NCBI GenBank assembly: GCA_021799485.1 | Contig: JAJZAK010000002.1 | Coordinates: 62,001-126,000 of the forward strand | DNA length: 64,000 nt | DNA from: a bacterium | GTDB taxonomy: Bacteria; Elusimicrobiota; Elusimicrobia; UBA1565; UBA9628 | Reading direction: 5' to 3' | Part shown: positions 1 to 8,083 of the stretch, piece by piece | How the letters are laid out: every line of letters starts with the position of its first letter | Numbering within the stretch: the first letter of the stretch is position 1 | Made by a program: the position numbers and the translations under genes | The notes under the pieces: model-generated | What the model was told of the DNA's origin: nothing | Seen by the model: only the letters and a program-made list of their open reading frames with translations | Databases searched by the model: none

Positions 1-366
1 TGGCTCCAGGCGGATTCGGCCGCCGGCATCCTTATCTCCGCGGGCATCATCTTCACCGCCTTCTGGCTCCTGCGCGACTCGACGAGCATCCTCCTGGAGA
101 GCGCGCCTCCTCATCTTGACATCGACGAAATTCGCGCCGCTCTCGCCGCGATTCCCGGCGTCCAAGAGGTCCACGACCTGCATCTTTGGTCGCTGTCCCC
201 CGGATACGAATTCATGAGCGGCCACATCGTCGCCGAAAAGAACGCCGACCGGGACGCGCTTCTCGACGCCGCGCGCCGGGATCTCACGGAGCGGTTCGGT
301 CTTTCGCATGTGACGATCCAAGTGGAGGGAACGGTCGCCGAGCGCTCCGGAGACAGAAAAATGTAA
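1..366 (+). CDS. CDF-family divalent metal cation exporter, C-terminal part
   Basis: The open frame runs in from the window edge without a start and ends at TAA 364-366, giving 121 residues. It begins in a final transmembrane helix and continues into a cytoplasmic domain with VHDLHLWSLSPG, a hallmark of CzcD-like cation diffusion facilitators, whose C-terminal ferredoxin-like domain senses or binds metal. Known members export Zn, Co or Cd by proton antiport from the inner membrane. The N-terminal helices with the metal-binding Asp/His residues lie outside the window, so substrate cannot be judged. The ORF track missed it because it lacks an in-window start. Confidence 0.9.
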   Translation, partial: WLQADSAAGILISAGIIFTAFWLLRDSTSILLESAPPHLDIDEIRAALAAIPGVQEVHDLHLWSLSPGYEFMSGHIVAEKNADRDALLDAARRDLTERFGLSHVTIQVEGTVAERSGDRKM

Positions 367-378
367 AATGAAAACTTC

Positions 379-666
379 ATGCATTCCCTTCTCCATTTTT
401 TCGCGGCGCTCGCCAGCGGCTTTCTCGGCATCGGCTTCATCCTAACGCCCCTTTTGGAGGGCCCGCTTAATTCCTGGGATCCTTTCGTCGCCCTGCGCCT
501 CGCGGTCGCGAGAAAGGCCGCTCAGCGCATCCCCCTGAGAAGTTCCGTGGAAGACCTCCTGCTCGATATCGAATCCTCGCGAAAATTCGGATTGGGAATG
601 AGCCCGCGTGGCGGATCCGCCGCTTTCGAACGCCCCGCTGCGCCAGCGATTTCCGCCGTCGATTAA
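379..666 (+). CDS. small hypothetical protein upstream of the acyltransferase gene
   Basis: A 95-residue frame sits between the CDF gene and the acyltransferase gene. The first 65 or so codons have the G/C-rich third positions of neighbouring genes; the last 30 look less natural. The N-terminus (residues 1-30) is hydrophobic and could be one membrane segment or a signal anchor. Its TAA is followed directly by the TTG start of the next gene, as expected for coupled translation. I do not recognise the family. A long antisense ORF covers it, so a non-coding reading remains possible. Confidence 0.4.
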   Translation: MHSLLHFFAALASGFLGIGFILTPLLEGPLNSWDPFVALRLAVARKAAQRIPLRSSVEDLLLDIESSRKFGLGMSPRGGSAAFERPAAPAISAVD

Positions 667-1614
667 TTGAACCCCCTTCTCTCCCTTTTCCTGCGCGCCG
701 TCCTGGGCGTTGCGGGCGGCGCGGTGACGATTCTCCCGCGCCGCATCGAGTTGCGTCTTGGAGCCGCGATAGGCTCGGGGGCTCGACGCCTCGACCGCAA
801 ACGCCGCCCGATCGCCGAGGAAAACATGCGCCGCTGCCTCCCCGAGCTTTCGCCCGAGGAGCGCGCCGCCCTCCTGAGGGAGAACTACGCCCATTACGGC
901 ACCTTGGCCCTTGAAATTCTCCATCTCTTCTCCCCTTTCCGAGGCCATTACGCCGCCTATGTGCGCCGCAACTACCAGCTCCACGGCTACGAGCATTGGA
1001 AAAAGGCCCATGATCGGGGGCGCGGAGTGCTCTTCATTTCGGCGCACCTCGCCAACTGGGAATTCATGGTCGCCGGTCCAGCCCAACAGGGAGTCGCCCC
1101 GCTGACGATGGCGACGCGGCATTTGAAGCCCGAGTGGCTCCATCGAAAGATCGTCGGAACCCGGAAGTCCTGCGGCGTGCGCTCGACCTACGGCGCTCGG
1201 GTCATGGGCGTCGTCGCGAAGGCTCTCAAGAACGGCGAATCCGTGGGCTTCGTCCTCGACCAGTATGAGTCCTCCCAGGCGGCGGTCCCGTCCCGGTTTT
1301 TCACCGCCACGGTCGCGACGCTGGGCATCGTCGGAGTCCTGGCCCTGCGCTTCAAGCCCGCCGTCATTCCCGTGCGCCAGGAGCGCGGTCCGGATGGGGT
1401 GATCCATATCACGATTGAACCCGAAATCGACTATTCCACCCTGCCGCAAACGCCTGCTGCCCTGACCCAGGAGTTCGTCTCCCGCGTGGAGGGCTGGATT
1501 CGCCGCAGGCCGCAGGAATGGCTCTGGGTCCACCGCCGATTCAAAAACGCCGTTTGGGATTCGATCAACCATCAACCGGGACCCCCTCAGACGACCGGAA
1601 GCGTCCTATGTTGA
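667..1614 (+). CDS. lipid A biosynthesis (LpxL/HtrB-type) acyltransferase
   Basis: A 315-residue protein of the LpxL/LpxM lysophospholipid-acyltransferase superfamily, which transfers an acyl chain from acyl-ACP to a lipid A precursor at the inner membrane. The catalytic HX4(D/E) motif is visible as HLANWE near residue 123, followed by the usual downstream block with FVLDQY and a C-terminal WLWVHRRFK, which resembles the WxWxHRRWK ending typical of the family. The TTG start immediately follows the previous stop. The Nudix gene overlaps its end by 7 bp. It could instead acylate another lipid, but an outer membrane is likely either way. Confidence 0.9.
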   Translation: MNPLLSLFLRAVLGVAGGAVTILPRRIELRLGAAIGSGARRLDRKRRPIAEENMRRCLPELSPEERAALLRENYAHYGTLALEILHLFSPFRGHYAAYVRRNYQLHGYEHWKKAHDRGRGVLFISAHLANWEFMVAGPAQQGVAPLTMATRHLKPEWLHRKIVGTRKSCGVRSTYGARVMGVVAKALKNGESVGFVLDQYESSQAAVPSRFFTATVATLGIVGVLALRFKPAVIPVRQERGPDGVIHITIEPEIDYSTLPQTPAALTQEFVSRVEGWIRRRPQEWLWVHRRFKNAVWDSINHQPGPPQTTGSVLC

Positions 1615-2075
1615 GGCCTGCCCGCCGCCGTCACCTTGTCGCGACCGGCTACATCGTGCGCGACGGCAAGACCCTTCTCCTTTGGCACAAGAAACTCGGC
1701 ATGTGGCTCCCGCCCGGCGGCCATCTCGACACTGACGAGCTTCCCCACGAGGCGCTGCTACGGGAAATCAAGGAAGAAACGGGCTATGAGGCGGCCATCC
1801 TGGCGCCGCGACGGCTCCGGTCAAAAAGCCCGGGCGTCAGCTTCCTTCCGGCGCCGTTTCATATCCAGCTCGAGGAAATCCCTTCGCATCCCCAACATCT
1901 CGATCTCATCTATGTCTGTCGGCCTATCAATGGGCGCCTCAAAATCAGCCCCAGGGAGCATGGAGATCGGCGATGGCACGACTTGGAGGATCTCAAAGGA
2001 AGCCATGTGCGCCAGGAGGTCCGAGTCACCGCCAGCCTCGCCATCCGGCTCGCCAAAAGCTGGGCGCCTCTTTAA
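1608..2075 (+). CDS. Nudix hydrolase
   Basis: A 155-residue Nudix protein. I chose ATG 1608, which overlaps the upstream stop by 7 bp, over the longer track start at 1518 that would lie inside the acyltransferase. The Nudix box GX5EX7REUXEEXGU is clear as GGHLDTDELPHEALLREI followed by KEETGYEA (residues about 43-67). The N-terminal TGYIVRDGKTLLLWHKK is the usual first beta strand pair. The family cleaves nucleoside diphosphates linked to another group; nothing here fixes the substrate. Confidence 0.9.
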   Translation: MLRPARRRHLVATGYIVRDGKTLLLWHKKLGMWLPPGGHLDTDELPHEALLREIKEETGYEAAILAPRRLRSKSPGVSFLPAPFHIQLEEIPSHPQHLDLIYVCRPINGRLKISPREHGDRRWHDLEDLKGSHVRQEVRVTASLAIRLAKSWAPL

Positions 2076-2080
2076 GGCGG

Positions 2081-2086
2081 TACAAT
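2081..2086 (+). promoter_or_regulatory. possible -10 box upstream of the type III PKS gene
   Basis: TACAAT lies 21 nt before ATG 2108. I see no convincing -35 hexamer at 16-18 bp, so this is a weak candidate for an internal promoter in the chain. Confidence 0.25.
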
Positions 2087-2107
2087 AAGGCCGTCGGCCG
2101 GTCTTCC

Positions 2108-3172
2108 ATGAAGCAACCGAAAATTCTCGCCGCCGCCACGGCATTGCCCGCGCGCCGCTACACCCAGCAGGAGATCCTCGAAGCCTGCGCCGAGGCTTTC
2201 CCGGATCTCATGCGCCGCCCCGCCCATCGAGACATCTTCGAGAACGCGGGCGTCTTCGAGCGCTACCTGGCGGAACCGCTTCCGTTTTATCTTGAAGGCC
2301 ATGACTTCGAGACGCGCAATAACGCCCACATCAGGCACGCCCTCGCGCTCGCGCGCGCGGCCCTGCGTTCCTGCGCGGACCGCGCCGGCCGCTCCTTGGA
2401 CGTCCTATCCCATCTCCTCTCCGTGACCACGACGGGACTCGCCACGCCGAGCATCGAGGCCCGGCTTGCCCAGGAGATGTCGCTTCCTCGCGCCATGGAG
2501 CGCACCCCCATCTTCGGCGCGGGATGCGCGGGGGGCGCCGTGGGGCTGGCGCGGGCGGCCGCGTTCCTGCGCGGACGGCCGGAAGCCGTCGCCGCCGTCC
2601 TCTCGGCCGAACTCTGCAGCCTCTGCTTCGACCCGGCGGAACCGACGCTCCTCAAGATCGTATCCGCCGCCCTTTTCGGAGACGGCGCCGCGGCGGTCCT
2701 TCTCGCGGGCCCCGACGCCGAAGCCGGACAACCCGTAGCGGAGATCCTCGCCTCCGCGAGTTTTCTCATTCCCGACTCCCTGCACGTCATGGGCTGGGAT
2801 TTCACGGAGCGGGGCATGCGTCTTCTGCTCTCCCCAGACGCCCCGCGCATCGTCGAGCAGAGCGCGCGTCAAGCCGTGGAGCCGTTCCTCAAGAGCCAGG
2901 GCCTCGGCCTCCGGGATGTCGATCTATTCCTCCTGCACCCCGGAAGCCTTAAGATCCTTGAGTCCTTCGAAAAGGCGCTCGGGCTTTCTCCCGAGCACAC
3001 CCGTCTCAGCCGCGACAGCCTGCGGCGCTACGGCAACATCTCCTCGGCCTCCGTCCTCTTCATTCTCGAAGAGGCGCTCCGGACACGGCGTCCCAAGGCG
3101 GGCTCGACCGCGCTTTTGGCGGCCATGGGACCTGGGTTTTCATGCGAAATGAGCCTCCTGCGCCTTCTCTGA
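2108..3172 (+). CDS. type III polyketide synthase (chalcone/stilbene synthase family)
   Basis: A 354-residue thiolase-fold enzyme. Start ATG 2108 is used; the track start at 1973 lies inside the Nudix gene. The Cys-His-Asn triad of type III PKS/KAS III enzymes is visible: Cys in GAGCAGG, His in LLHPGS and Asn in YGNISSASV, with the GPGF loop in MGPGFSCEM near the end. Bacterial members condense malonyl-CoA units onto an acyl-CoA starter to give alkylresorcinols, alkylpyrones or similar phenolic lipids. No methyltransferase or oxidase partner sits beside it, so the product is open. Its stop overlaps the next ATG (TGATG). Confidence 0.92.
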   Translation: MKQPKILAAATALPARRYTQQEILEACAEAFPDLMRRPAHRDIFENAGVFERYLAEPLPFYLEGHDFETRNNAHIRHALALARAALRSCADRAGRSLDVLSHLLSVTTTGLATPSIEARLAQEMSLPRAMERTPIFGAGCAGGAVGLARAAAFLRGRPEAVAAVLSAELCSLCFDPAEPTLLKIVSAALFGDGAAAVLLAGPDAEAGQPVAEILASASFLIPDSLHVMGWDFTERGMRLLLSPDAPRIVEQSARQAVEPFLKSQGLGLRDVDLFLLHPGSLKILESFEKALGLSPEHTRLSRDSLRRYGNISSASVLFILEEALRTRRPKAGSTALLAAMGPGFSCEMSLLRLL

Positions 3173-4002
3173 TGCTGCTGGGGCTTCATCTTCCGACCCG
3201 CTTTGGCTATGAGCGGGCCTTCGAGGACGCCAAACGCCTCGGCTGCCGTTCCCTTCAAATCTTCATCCGCCGCCCCGGGGCGTCCCTAGAGGGCCCCGGT
3301 GCGCCCCTAGGAAGCCGCGACGGCGGCATCGAATCCCTTCTCGTCCACCGCCGTTTCGCCCCCGCCCCTGGCTCAAGCGACGACGACTGGCGACGACGGG
3401 CGGTGGAAAAGCTGGGCCAAGAGCTCAAAGCCGCACGAGAACTCGGCGCCGACGCCTTCATCCTGCATCTAGGCGCCTTCAGTCCGGGGTCCGACTTTGG
3501 GACGGGGCTAAGCCTCGCCTTGGAGAGCTTGGCCCAGGCGGCGTCCCAAGTCCAGAACTGTCCCGCGATCGCCATTGAAAATGTCCCAGGCGGCGGTAGG
3601 CGCATGGGAAGCTCCTTTGAGGAGCTGGCGCGCTGTCAAGAGGCGGCTCCCGCCGGGCTCTCCCCATTGGGATACTGCCTTGATACGGCCCATGCCTGGG
3701 GAGCTGGCGAGCCCCTTTCGACTCCCGAAGGCATGCTCGCTTGGATCGAAAGAGCCGAGAGCCTTTTAGGCAGAGAAAACCTTCTCGCCTTTCATTTAAA
3801 CGACAGCCGCGCCGCCCTTGGCTCCCGCCGCGACGATCACATCCGCTGGGGAGGCGGCCATTTGGGCCTTGGAGGCCTGCGCGCGCTCCTCTCCCTTCCT
3901 CAATTCGCGCGGACTCCGGGCATTCTGGAGGTGGACGGCCCGCTGGAGGATCGCGGCCGGTCTCTCCAAGAAGCCGAAAACCTCCTTAAATCCCCAGCTT
4001 GA
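3172..4002 (+). CDS. nfo: deoxyribonuclease IV (apurinic/apyrimidinic endonuclease)
   Basis: A 276-residue TIM-barrel AP endonuclease of the Nfo/EndoIV family, which incises DNA 5' of abasic sites in base excision repair. Zinc-ligand signatures are visible in order: LHLGAFSPG, AIENVPGGG, YCLDTAHAWGAG and FHLNDSRAALGSRRDDHI with GGGHLGLGG. ATG 3172 shares one base with the PKS stop (TGATG); the upstream in-frame ATG at 3142 is less likely. It is translationally coupled to an unrelated polyketide synthase. It ends 17 bp into the convergent REC-MBL gene. Confidence 0.93.
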   Translation: MLLGLHLPTRFGYERAFEDAKRLGCRSLQIFIRRPGASLEGPGAPLGSRDGGIESLLVHRRFAPAPGSSDDDWRRRAVEKLGQELKAARELGADAFILHLGAFSPGSDFGTGLSLALESLAQAASQVQNCPAIAIENVPGGGRRMGSSFEELARCQEAAPAGLSPLGYCLDTAHAWGAGEPLSTPEGMLAWIERAESLLGRENLLAFHLNDSRAALGSRRDDHIRWGGGHLGLGGLRALLSLPQFARTPGILEVDGPLEDRGRSLQEAENLLKSPA

Positions 4003-5242
4003 GGCCGCATCGGGCGAAGGCCAGACCCAGCGGATATTTTTTCGTACGAGCCTTTGCTCCCGCATCCATGGCGTAGCGGTCCAAATCCTCATCGGAGCGG
4101 CTGGCGTCATGGTGAAAAACAAGAAGCTTGCCGATGCCATGCTTGCCAGCGAACTCCACGGCGTCGAGAGCGCTCGAGTGTCCGCTCATCTTGAGCGAGA
4201 GATGCTCCGTCGTCGCGTGCGCGCCGTCGTGGATGAGAAAGTCCGCCCCCTCGCAGGATCGCGCGAGCTTGTCGTCGTAATCCTCGAAGGCCGTCGCCCC
4301 CTCGCCGTAGAGCTCGCTGTCGGGGCAATAGACGAGTTTTTTCCCACGAGCCTTGAGGGAAAATCCCAACGTCTGCCCGGGGTGATTCGTGTAGAAGGCG
4401 GCCAAGGCGACGCCGGGGAGCACCTCGTATCGCTCTTCCTTCATTTCATAGATCTCGACCGACGCTCCAATCGGCCCCGTCGAAGATAAGGACGCCGCCG
4501 CCTCAACCTGCGAAGCGAGCGTGCGATCCGGGTCCTTGGGCGCCCCGAGGCGGACGTTCGTGCCGGGCGGGAGGCGGGCGAGGAAGGCTCCAAGGCCCTC
4601 GACGTGGTCGCGGTGAAAATGGCTCAAAAATAGCCATATCTCGTGGGGCGTTCCGCGGCGCGCGAGCTCTTCGCCGCAGTCGAGGATGCCGCTTCCCGCG
4701 TCAAAAATGAAAAAACTCCCCTCCCACTCGACCGAGACGCAGGAACTGCGGGAACCGTAGCGCGTGGAGCCCTGCGCCGCTCCCGGCCCGCGGCAGCCCC
4801 AAACCGAGAGGCTCAGTTCCGGGCGCTCGGACTCCGGAATCTCTGGGATCGTTCCCGCTTGAAGGCTGAGCGCCCCCGACATGACCTCATCCACCAACTT
4901 CGGAAAGGCCGCCGGATCAAAAGGCTTTTCGATAAAAAAATCGGCTCCGCAGCGGTGGGCGCGCAGGCGGTCGGCCTCGTAGGACTTCCCCGAGACGACG
5001 ATCACCTTGCAGGCTCTCAAGGAAGCATTGCCCTTGATGCGATGGCAGAGCGTGAGCCCGTCTTCCCCGGGCATGAGGATGTCGAGGATGACGAGTTCGG
5101 GTTTGAGCTCGGCGATCGCGGCGAGGACGCTCGCGTCGCCACGGGCGAAAGAATCGACCTCGTAGCCGGCTTGGGTAAGAAGGCTCTTCGCGAGCTCCCC
5201 AGCGATTTGATCGTCTTCGACGACGACGGCCCTGCGCGGCAT
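3986..5242 (-). CDS. response-regulator receiver domain fused to a metallo-beta-lactamase-fold hydrolase
   Basis: A 418-residue two-domain protein. Residues 1-125 form a CheY-like receiver: acidic pair VEDD, phosphoacceptor Asp in LVILDILMPGEDG, Thr/Ser-like VVSGKS and Lys in EKPF. From about residue 147 a metallo-beta-lactamase-fold hydrolase follows, with FIFDAGSG, the metal motif SHFHRDHVEGLG (HXHXDH) and later FLIHDGAH and LLVFHHDA. The hydrolase part resembles the cyclic-phosphodiesterase/PhnP-like branch. Phosphorylation may gate the hydrolase. No histidine kinase is adjacent. Confidence 0.88.
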   Translation of the reverse strand: MPRRAVVVEDDQIAGELAKSLLTQAGYEVDSFARGDASVLAAIAELKPELVILDILMPGEDGLTLCHRIKGNASLRACKVIVVSGKSYEADRLRAHRCGADFFIEKPFDPAAFPKLVDEVMSGALSLQAGTIPEIPESERPELSLSVWGCRGPGAAQGSTRYGSRSSCVSVEWEGSFFIFDAGSGILDCGEELARRGTPHEIWLFLSHFHRDHVEGLGAFLARLPPGTNVRLGAPKDPDRTLASQVEAAASLSSTGPIGASVEIYEMKEERYEVLPGVALAAFYTNHPGQTLGFSLKARGKKLVYCPDSELYGEGATAFEDYDDKLARSCEGADFLIHDGAHATTEHLSLKMSGHSSALDAVEFAGKHGIGKLLVFHHDASRSDEDLDRYAMDAGAKARTKKYPLGLAFARCGLKLGI

Positions 5243-5313
5243 ACGTTCGGCTTACATTCCCAATTTTAAGAGGACGGGACATTAAAGCCTGAAATTGTCT
5301 ACGCTTGCAAGTG

Positions 5314-5943
5314 ATGATCTCGAAACTCGGCCGTCTGGATTTAAGGGTGCTCGCCGGAAGCCTGCGGGGCAGGACGCTGTCCTCTCCCGCGACGCCGTGG
5401 CTGAGGCCCTTGAGCGGCAGGATCAAGAAGTCCCTCTTCGACATTTTAACTCCCCGCCTCCCTGGAGCCGCCTTCCTCGATCTATTCTCCGGTTCGGGCG
5501 CGATTGGGATCGAAGCGCTCTCTCGCGGCGCGCGCGTCGCCGTCTTCGTCGAAAAGGAGCGGGAGGCGATCGATGTCATCAAGCTCAACCTAACGAAGCT
5601 GGGTCTCGTTGATCGCGCCAAGGCCCTTATAGGCGACGCCACGGCAGACCCCTCCTGGATCGTCCACCGGTCGGGTGTCGCGCAATTCAACATCGTCTTC
5701 ATGGGCCCGCCCTACAAGGACCGCGAGGGTAGGCCCTTATCCCTCGGAAACATCGCCCTGGCGGCCCTGGCTGGCTCGTCTCTGCTGGCGACCGGGGGAA
5801 TCGCCGTCGTTCAGCACCACCTCAGGGATCATCTTCTCGCGCCGCCCGGGCTCACGCTCGCGCGTGAGGAAAAATACGGCGACACCCTGCTCAGCTTCTT
5901 TAAGTCCGAAGACGGAAAGTCGAAGACGGGAGGCGCAAACTAA
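5314..5943 (+). CDS. rsmD: 16S rRNA (guanine(966)-N2)-methyltransferase, RsmD-like
   Basis: A Rossmann-fold SAM methyltransferase of about 209 residues that matches RsmD, the enzyme that N2-methylates G966 of 16S rRNA during 30S assembly. Seen: LRVLAGSLRGRTL at the N-terminus, KKSLFDIL, SAM-binding motif FLDLFSGSGAIGIEALSRGA and FVEKE. The catalytic motif that is normally DPPY reads GPPY (FMGPPYKD). ATG 5314 is chosen; in-frame GTG 5311 and TTG 5305 are alternatives. Divergent from the REC-MBL gene. Confidence 0.87.
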   Translation: MISKLGRLDLRVLAGSLRGRTLSSPATPWLRPLSGRIKKSLFDILTPRLPGAAFLDLFSGSGAIGIEALSRGARVAVFVEKEREAIDVIKLNLTKLGLVDRAKALIGDATADPSWIVHRSGVAQFNIVFMGPPYKDREGRPLSLGNIALAALAGSSLLATGGIAVVQHHLRDHLLAPPGLTLAREEKYGDTLLSFFKSEDGKSKTGGAN

Positions 5944-5986
5944 ACGACGGGAGATGGGCGCCGCCTAACAGGCAGCTTCCTCCTTT

Positions 5987-6865
5987 TTATTGCTCTCCCA
6001 CCGCGCGGTTCTTCCCGGAGCGCTTGGCTCGGTAAAGGTTCTCGTCGGCTCGGGCTAGAAGCTCCGCCGCCTGGGCGCCGTCCTGGCCGTCATACGTGGC
6101 CGTCCCGACGCTCACCGTGACGAGCGCTCCCGACCCTCCGATCGCGCGATGGATGCGTTCGGCCACTTGGGCCGCCACCTCGCGTCCCGCGCCGGGCATC
6201 ACCACCATGAACTCGTCGCCGCCATAGCGGCCCAGGATGTCCCGATCTCGAATGCTGGTCGAGATCGATTCCACCGCCTCCCGGATCACGCGGTCGCCGA
6301 AGAGATGGCCGTGAGTGTCGTTGATCCGCTTGAAGTCGTCGATGTCGAGCATGACGACGGAGAGAGGCGACTTCTCGGTCAGCGCTTTCTGCAGCTCGAG
6401 TTCGAGAATCTCCTGCATGTAGCCGTGGCTGAACGCCCCGGTGAGGGCGTCGGTCACTGACTTCAAATGCAGGTCCTTCACGCGGGCGTCAAGCACCCGG
6501 TTGCGCACGCGCTGGCGTTCGGACCGGAGCCCGAGCACATAGCCGAAGAGGACGAACGAGAAAGCCGTCCCGGTGCCCATGTAGACGTAAAAGAGGGCGT
6601 TGTATTCCAGCTCGTGGCGCATCCAAAGGAGCTTCAGGATCGGCTCCGCCAGATAGTAGCGCATGAGAAAGGCTCCCACCGGCGAGCCAAGGCCCAAGAG
6701 AAAGCCGATCGCCGGGTAGAGGACATAGTGCGGAAGACCAGGCCCTCCGCGCACCGCCTCGGCATCGGTCTTGCGGCGGTTCCAGACCGGTATATTCAAA
6801 AGAGGTACCGAAACATGGCGAAGAATCGCTCGAAGGCGCGATGGGTCCATCCGCGCAGCCGCCAT
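5987..6865 (-). CDS. membrane-associated diguanylate cyclase (GGDEF)
   Basis: A protein of up to 292 residues. Two or three hydrophobic segments span about residues 45-125, followed by a short helix and a GGDEF domain (residues 135-285) with TDALTGAFSHGYM, DIDDFKRINDTHGH, RYGGDEF and ADENLYRAKRSGKN. An RXXD inhibitory site (RDRD) lies exactly five residues before GGDEF, so product-inhibited synthesis of cyclic di-GMP is expected. The ATG at 6865 overlaps the upstream phospholipase gene by 70 bp; TTG 6799, which overlaps that gene's stop by 4 bp (TTGA), is a credible alternative start. Confidence 0.9.
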   Translation of the reverse strand: MAAARMDPSRLRAILRHVSVPLLNIPVWNRRKTDAEAVRGGPGLPHYVLYPAIGFLLGLGSPVGAFLMRYYLAEPILKLLWMRHELEYNALFYVYMGTGTAFSFVLFGYVLGLRSERQRVRNRVLDARVKDLHLKSVTDALTGAFSHGYMQEILELELQKALTEKSPLSVVMLDIDDFKRINDTHGHLFGDRVIREAVESISTSIRDRDILGRYGGDEFMVVMPGAGREVAAQVAERIHRAIGGSGALVTVSVGTATYDGQDGAQAAELLARADENLYRAKRSGKNRAVGEQ

Positions 6866-8007
6866 TTTTCCCGAGTGATCTCAGCCGAGCGGCCGATGTC
6901 CCCCTCGATGAGCTCGGCGACTCGCGAGGCGAAATCCGCGTCGAGAACGTGGAGGTTGATCTCGAGGTTGTGGCGGAGGCTGCGGTGGTCGATGTTGTAG
7001 GACCCGATCGCCGTCCACAGCCGGTCGACGACAGCGACCTTCGAGTGCAGGATGGGGCCCTTCCACTCAAAAAGCCTCACCCCGCGGCGCAGCAGCGCCC
7101 CATAGCCAGCGCGCGAGGCATACCAAACCGGCGGGACGTCGGACGCGCCGGGAACGAGGATTCGCACCGACACCCCGCGCTTCGCCGCCGAGGCGAGCGC
7201 CCGACGGAACCTCTGATCGGGAAGGAAATAAGCATGGGCGAGCAGCACCTCTTTTCGCGCGGAGCGGATCGCGGCCAGGTAGCTCGATCGGATATGGTAG
7301 CGGTGGAGGATTTCCTGGTTCGCCGCGGGCCAGACGTAGGAATTCCCGGCCGGCGACGGAACGGGCGCCAAGTCGCAGGAACGCCCCGTCTCGCGGGTCC
7401 AGACCTCTCGAAAAAGGGCGTCGATCTCCCTCGCCGCGCGTCCCTCGACCTTGACGTGAGCGTCGCGCCAGCCCTGCCCTCCTTCCGAAGCTGGCGCATG
7501 CTCATCCGAGATATTGAGGCTTCCCGCGAAGGCGATGCGCCCGTCGACGACCAAAAGCTTGCGGTGGTCTCTCCGCCCCCAGGCGCCGCGGGAACGCCAT
7601 GGCGAAACCGGATGATACTCCAGAAGCTGGACGCCGCTGTTGCGAAGGCGCGTGACCATCACGGACGAAAGGCCGCGCGATCCCAAGGAATCGTAGATAA
7701 GCCTTACCCTCGCGCCTTTCGCCTTGGCGCAGAGGGCCTCGCAGAAGCGCCAGCCGGTCTTGTCGCTTGCGAGGCGGTAGGTCTCAAGATGCACCGTCTC
7801 GCGAGCGGCCGCGATCGCCTGGAGCATTTCCCCGAACGCCTGTCCACCGCTTCCGTAGAGCTCCAGGCGATTTCCCGGCAGGTAGCGGTCCCCGTAGCGG
7901 AGCGGGAGCGTTCCGGGTCCAGTCCACCAGGCCGCCTGGCCGCCGGAAGGCAGGAGATGTTGGGGCTCATCCGCCGGAAGCGGGGCATCTTCGAAGATGT
8001 TTCTCAT
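6796..8007 (-). CDS. phospholipase D-family cardiolipin synthase-like protein
   Basis: A protein of about 403 residues with two HKD motifs: HRKLLVVDGRIAFAGSLNI and LHSKVAVVDRLWTAIGSYNI. This arrangement is that of cardiolipin synthases of the Cls/ClsB type, which join phosphatidyl groups at the inner membrane. No N-terminal membrane helices are evident, so it resembles ClsB more than ClsA. ATG 8007 is preferred over 8040 because a good minus-strand promoter (-10 at 8019-8024) would start transcription downstream of 8040. The diguanylate cyclase gene follows with overlap. Confidence 0.9.
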   Translation of the reverse strand: MRNIFEDAPLPADEPQHLLPSGGQAAWWTGPGTLPLRYGDRYLPGNRLELYGSGGQAFGEMLQAIAAARETVHLETYRLASDKTGWRFCEALCAKAKGARVRLIYDSLGSRGLSSVMVTRLRNSGVQLLEYHPVSPWRSRGAWGRRDHRKLLVVDGRIAFAGSLNISDEHAPASEGGQGWRDAHVKVEGRAAREIDALFREVWTRETGRSCDLAPVPSPAGNSYVWPAANQEILHRYHIRSSYLAAIRSARKEVLLAHAYFLPDQRFRRALASAAKRGVSVRILVPGASDVPPVWYASRAGYGALLRRGVRLFEWKGPILHSKVAVVDRLWTAIGSYNIDHRSLRHNLEINLHVLDADFASRVAELIEGDIGRSAEITREKWRLRGWTHRAFERFFAMFRYLF

Positions 8008-8018
8008 CGAGCGCAATG

Positions 8019-8047
8019 AGTATAGAGGGTTGTCTTTCAACTTGCAA
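8019..8047 (-). promoter_or_regulatory. minus-strand promoter of the cardiolipin synthase-like gene
   Basis: Reading the minus strand, TTGCAA (8047-8042), a 17-bp spacer and TATACT (8024-8019) make a good sigma70-like promoter. The start codon at 8007 lies about 11 nt after the -10 box, so the leader would be only a few nucleotides. Confidence 0.6.
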
Positions 8048-8069
8048 CCGGTTCCGGGATTTTTTTAGG

Positions 8070-8075
8070 TATACT
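8070..8075 (+). promoter_or_regulatory. -10 box for the first APC permease gene
   Basis: TATACT ends 8 nt before ATG 8084, implying a leaderless or nearly leaderless mRNA. The only -35-like hexamer, TTGCAA at 8042-8047, is 22 bp away, too far for a standard sigma70 promoter, so another -35 contact or an activator would be needed. Confidence 0.4.
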
Positions 8076-8083
8076 GGCCCTTC

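Noticed and set aside
442-1575. 377-residue minus-strand ORF
   Set aside because: Antisense shadow of the LpxL-type gene; the sequence is low-complexity Arg/Gly-rich without motifs.
6841-8019. 392-residue plus-strand ORF
   Set aside because: Shadow of the cardiolipin synthase-like gene, which has both HKD motifs.
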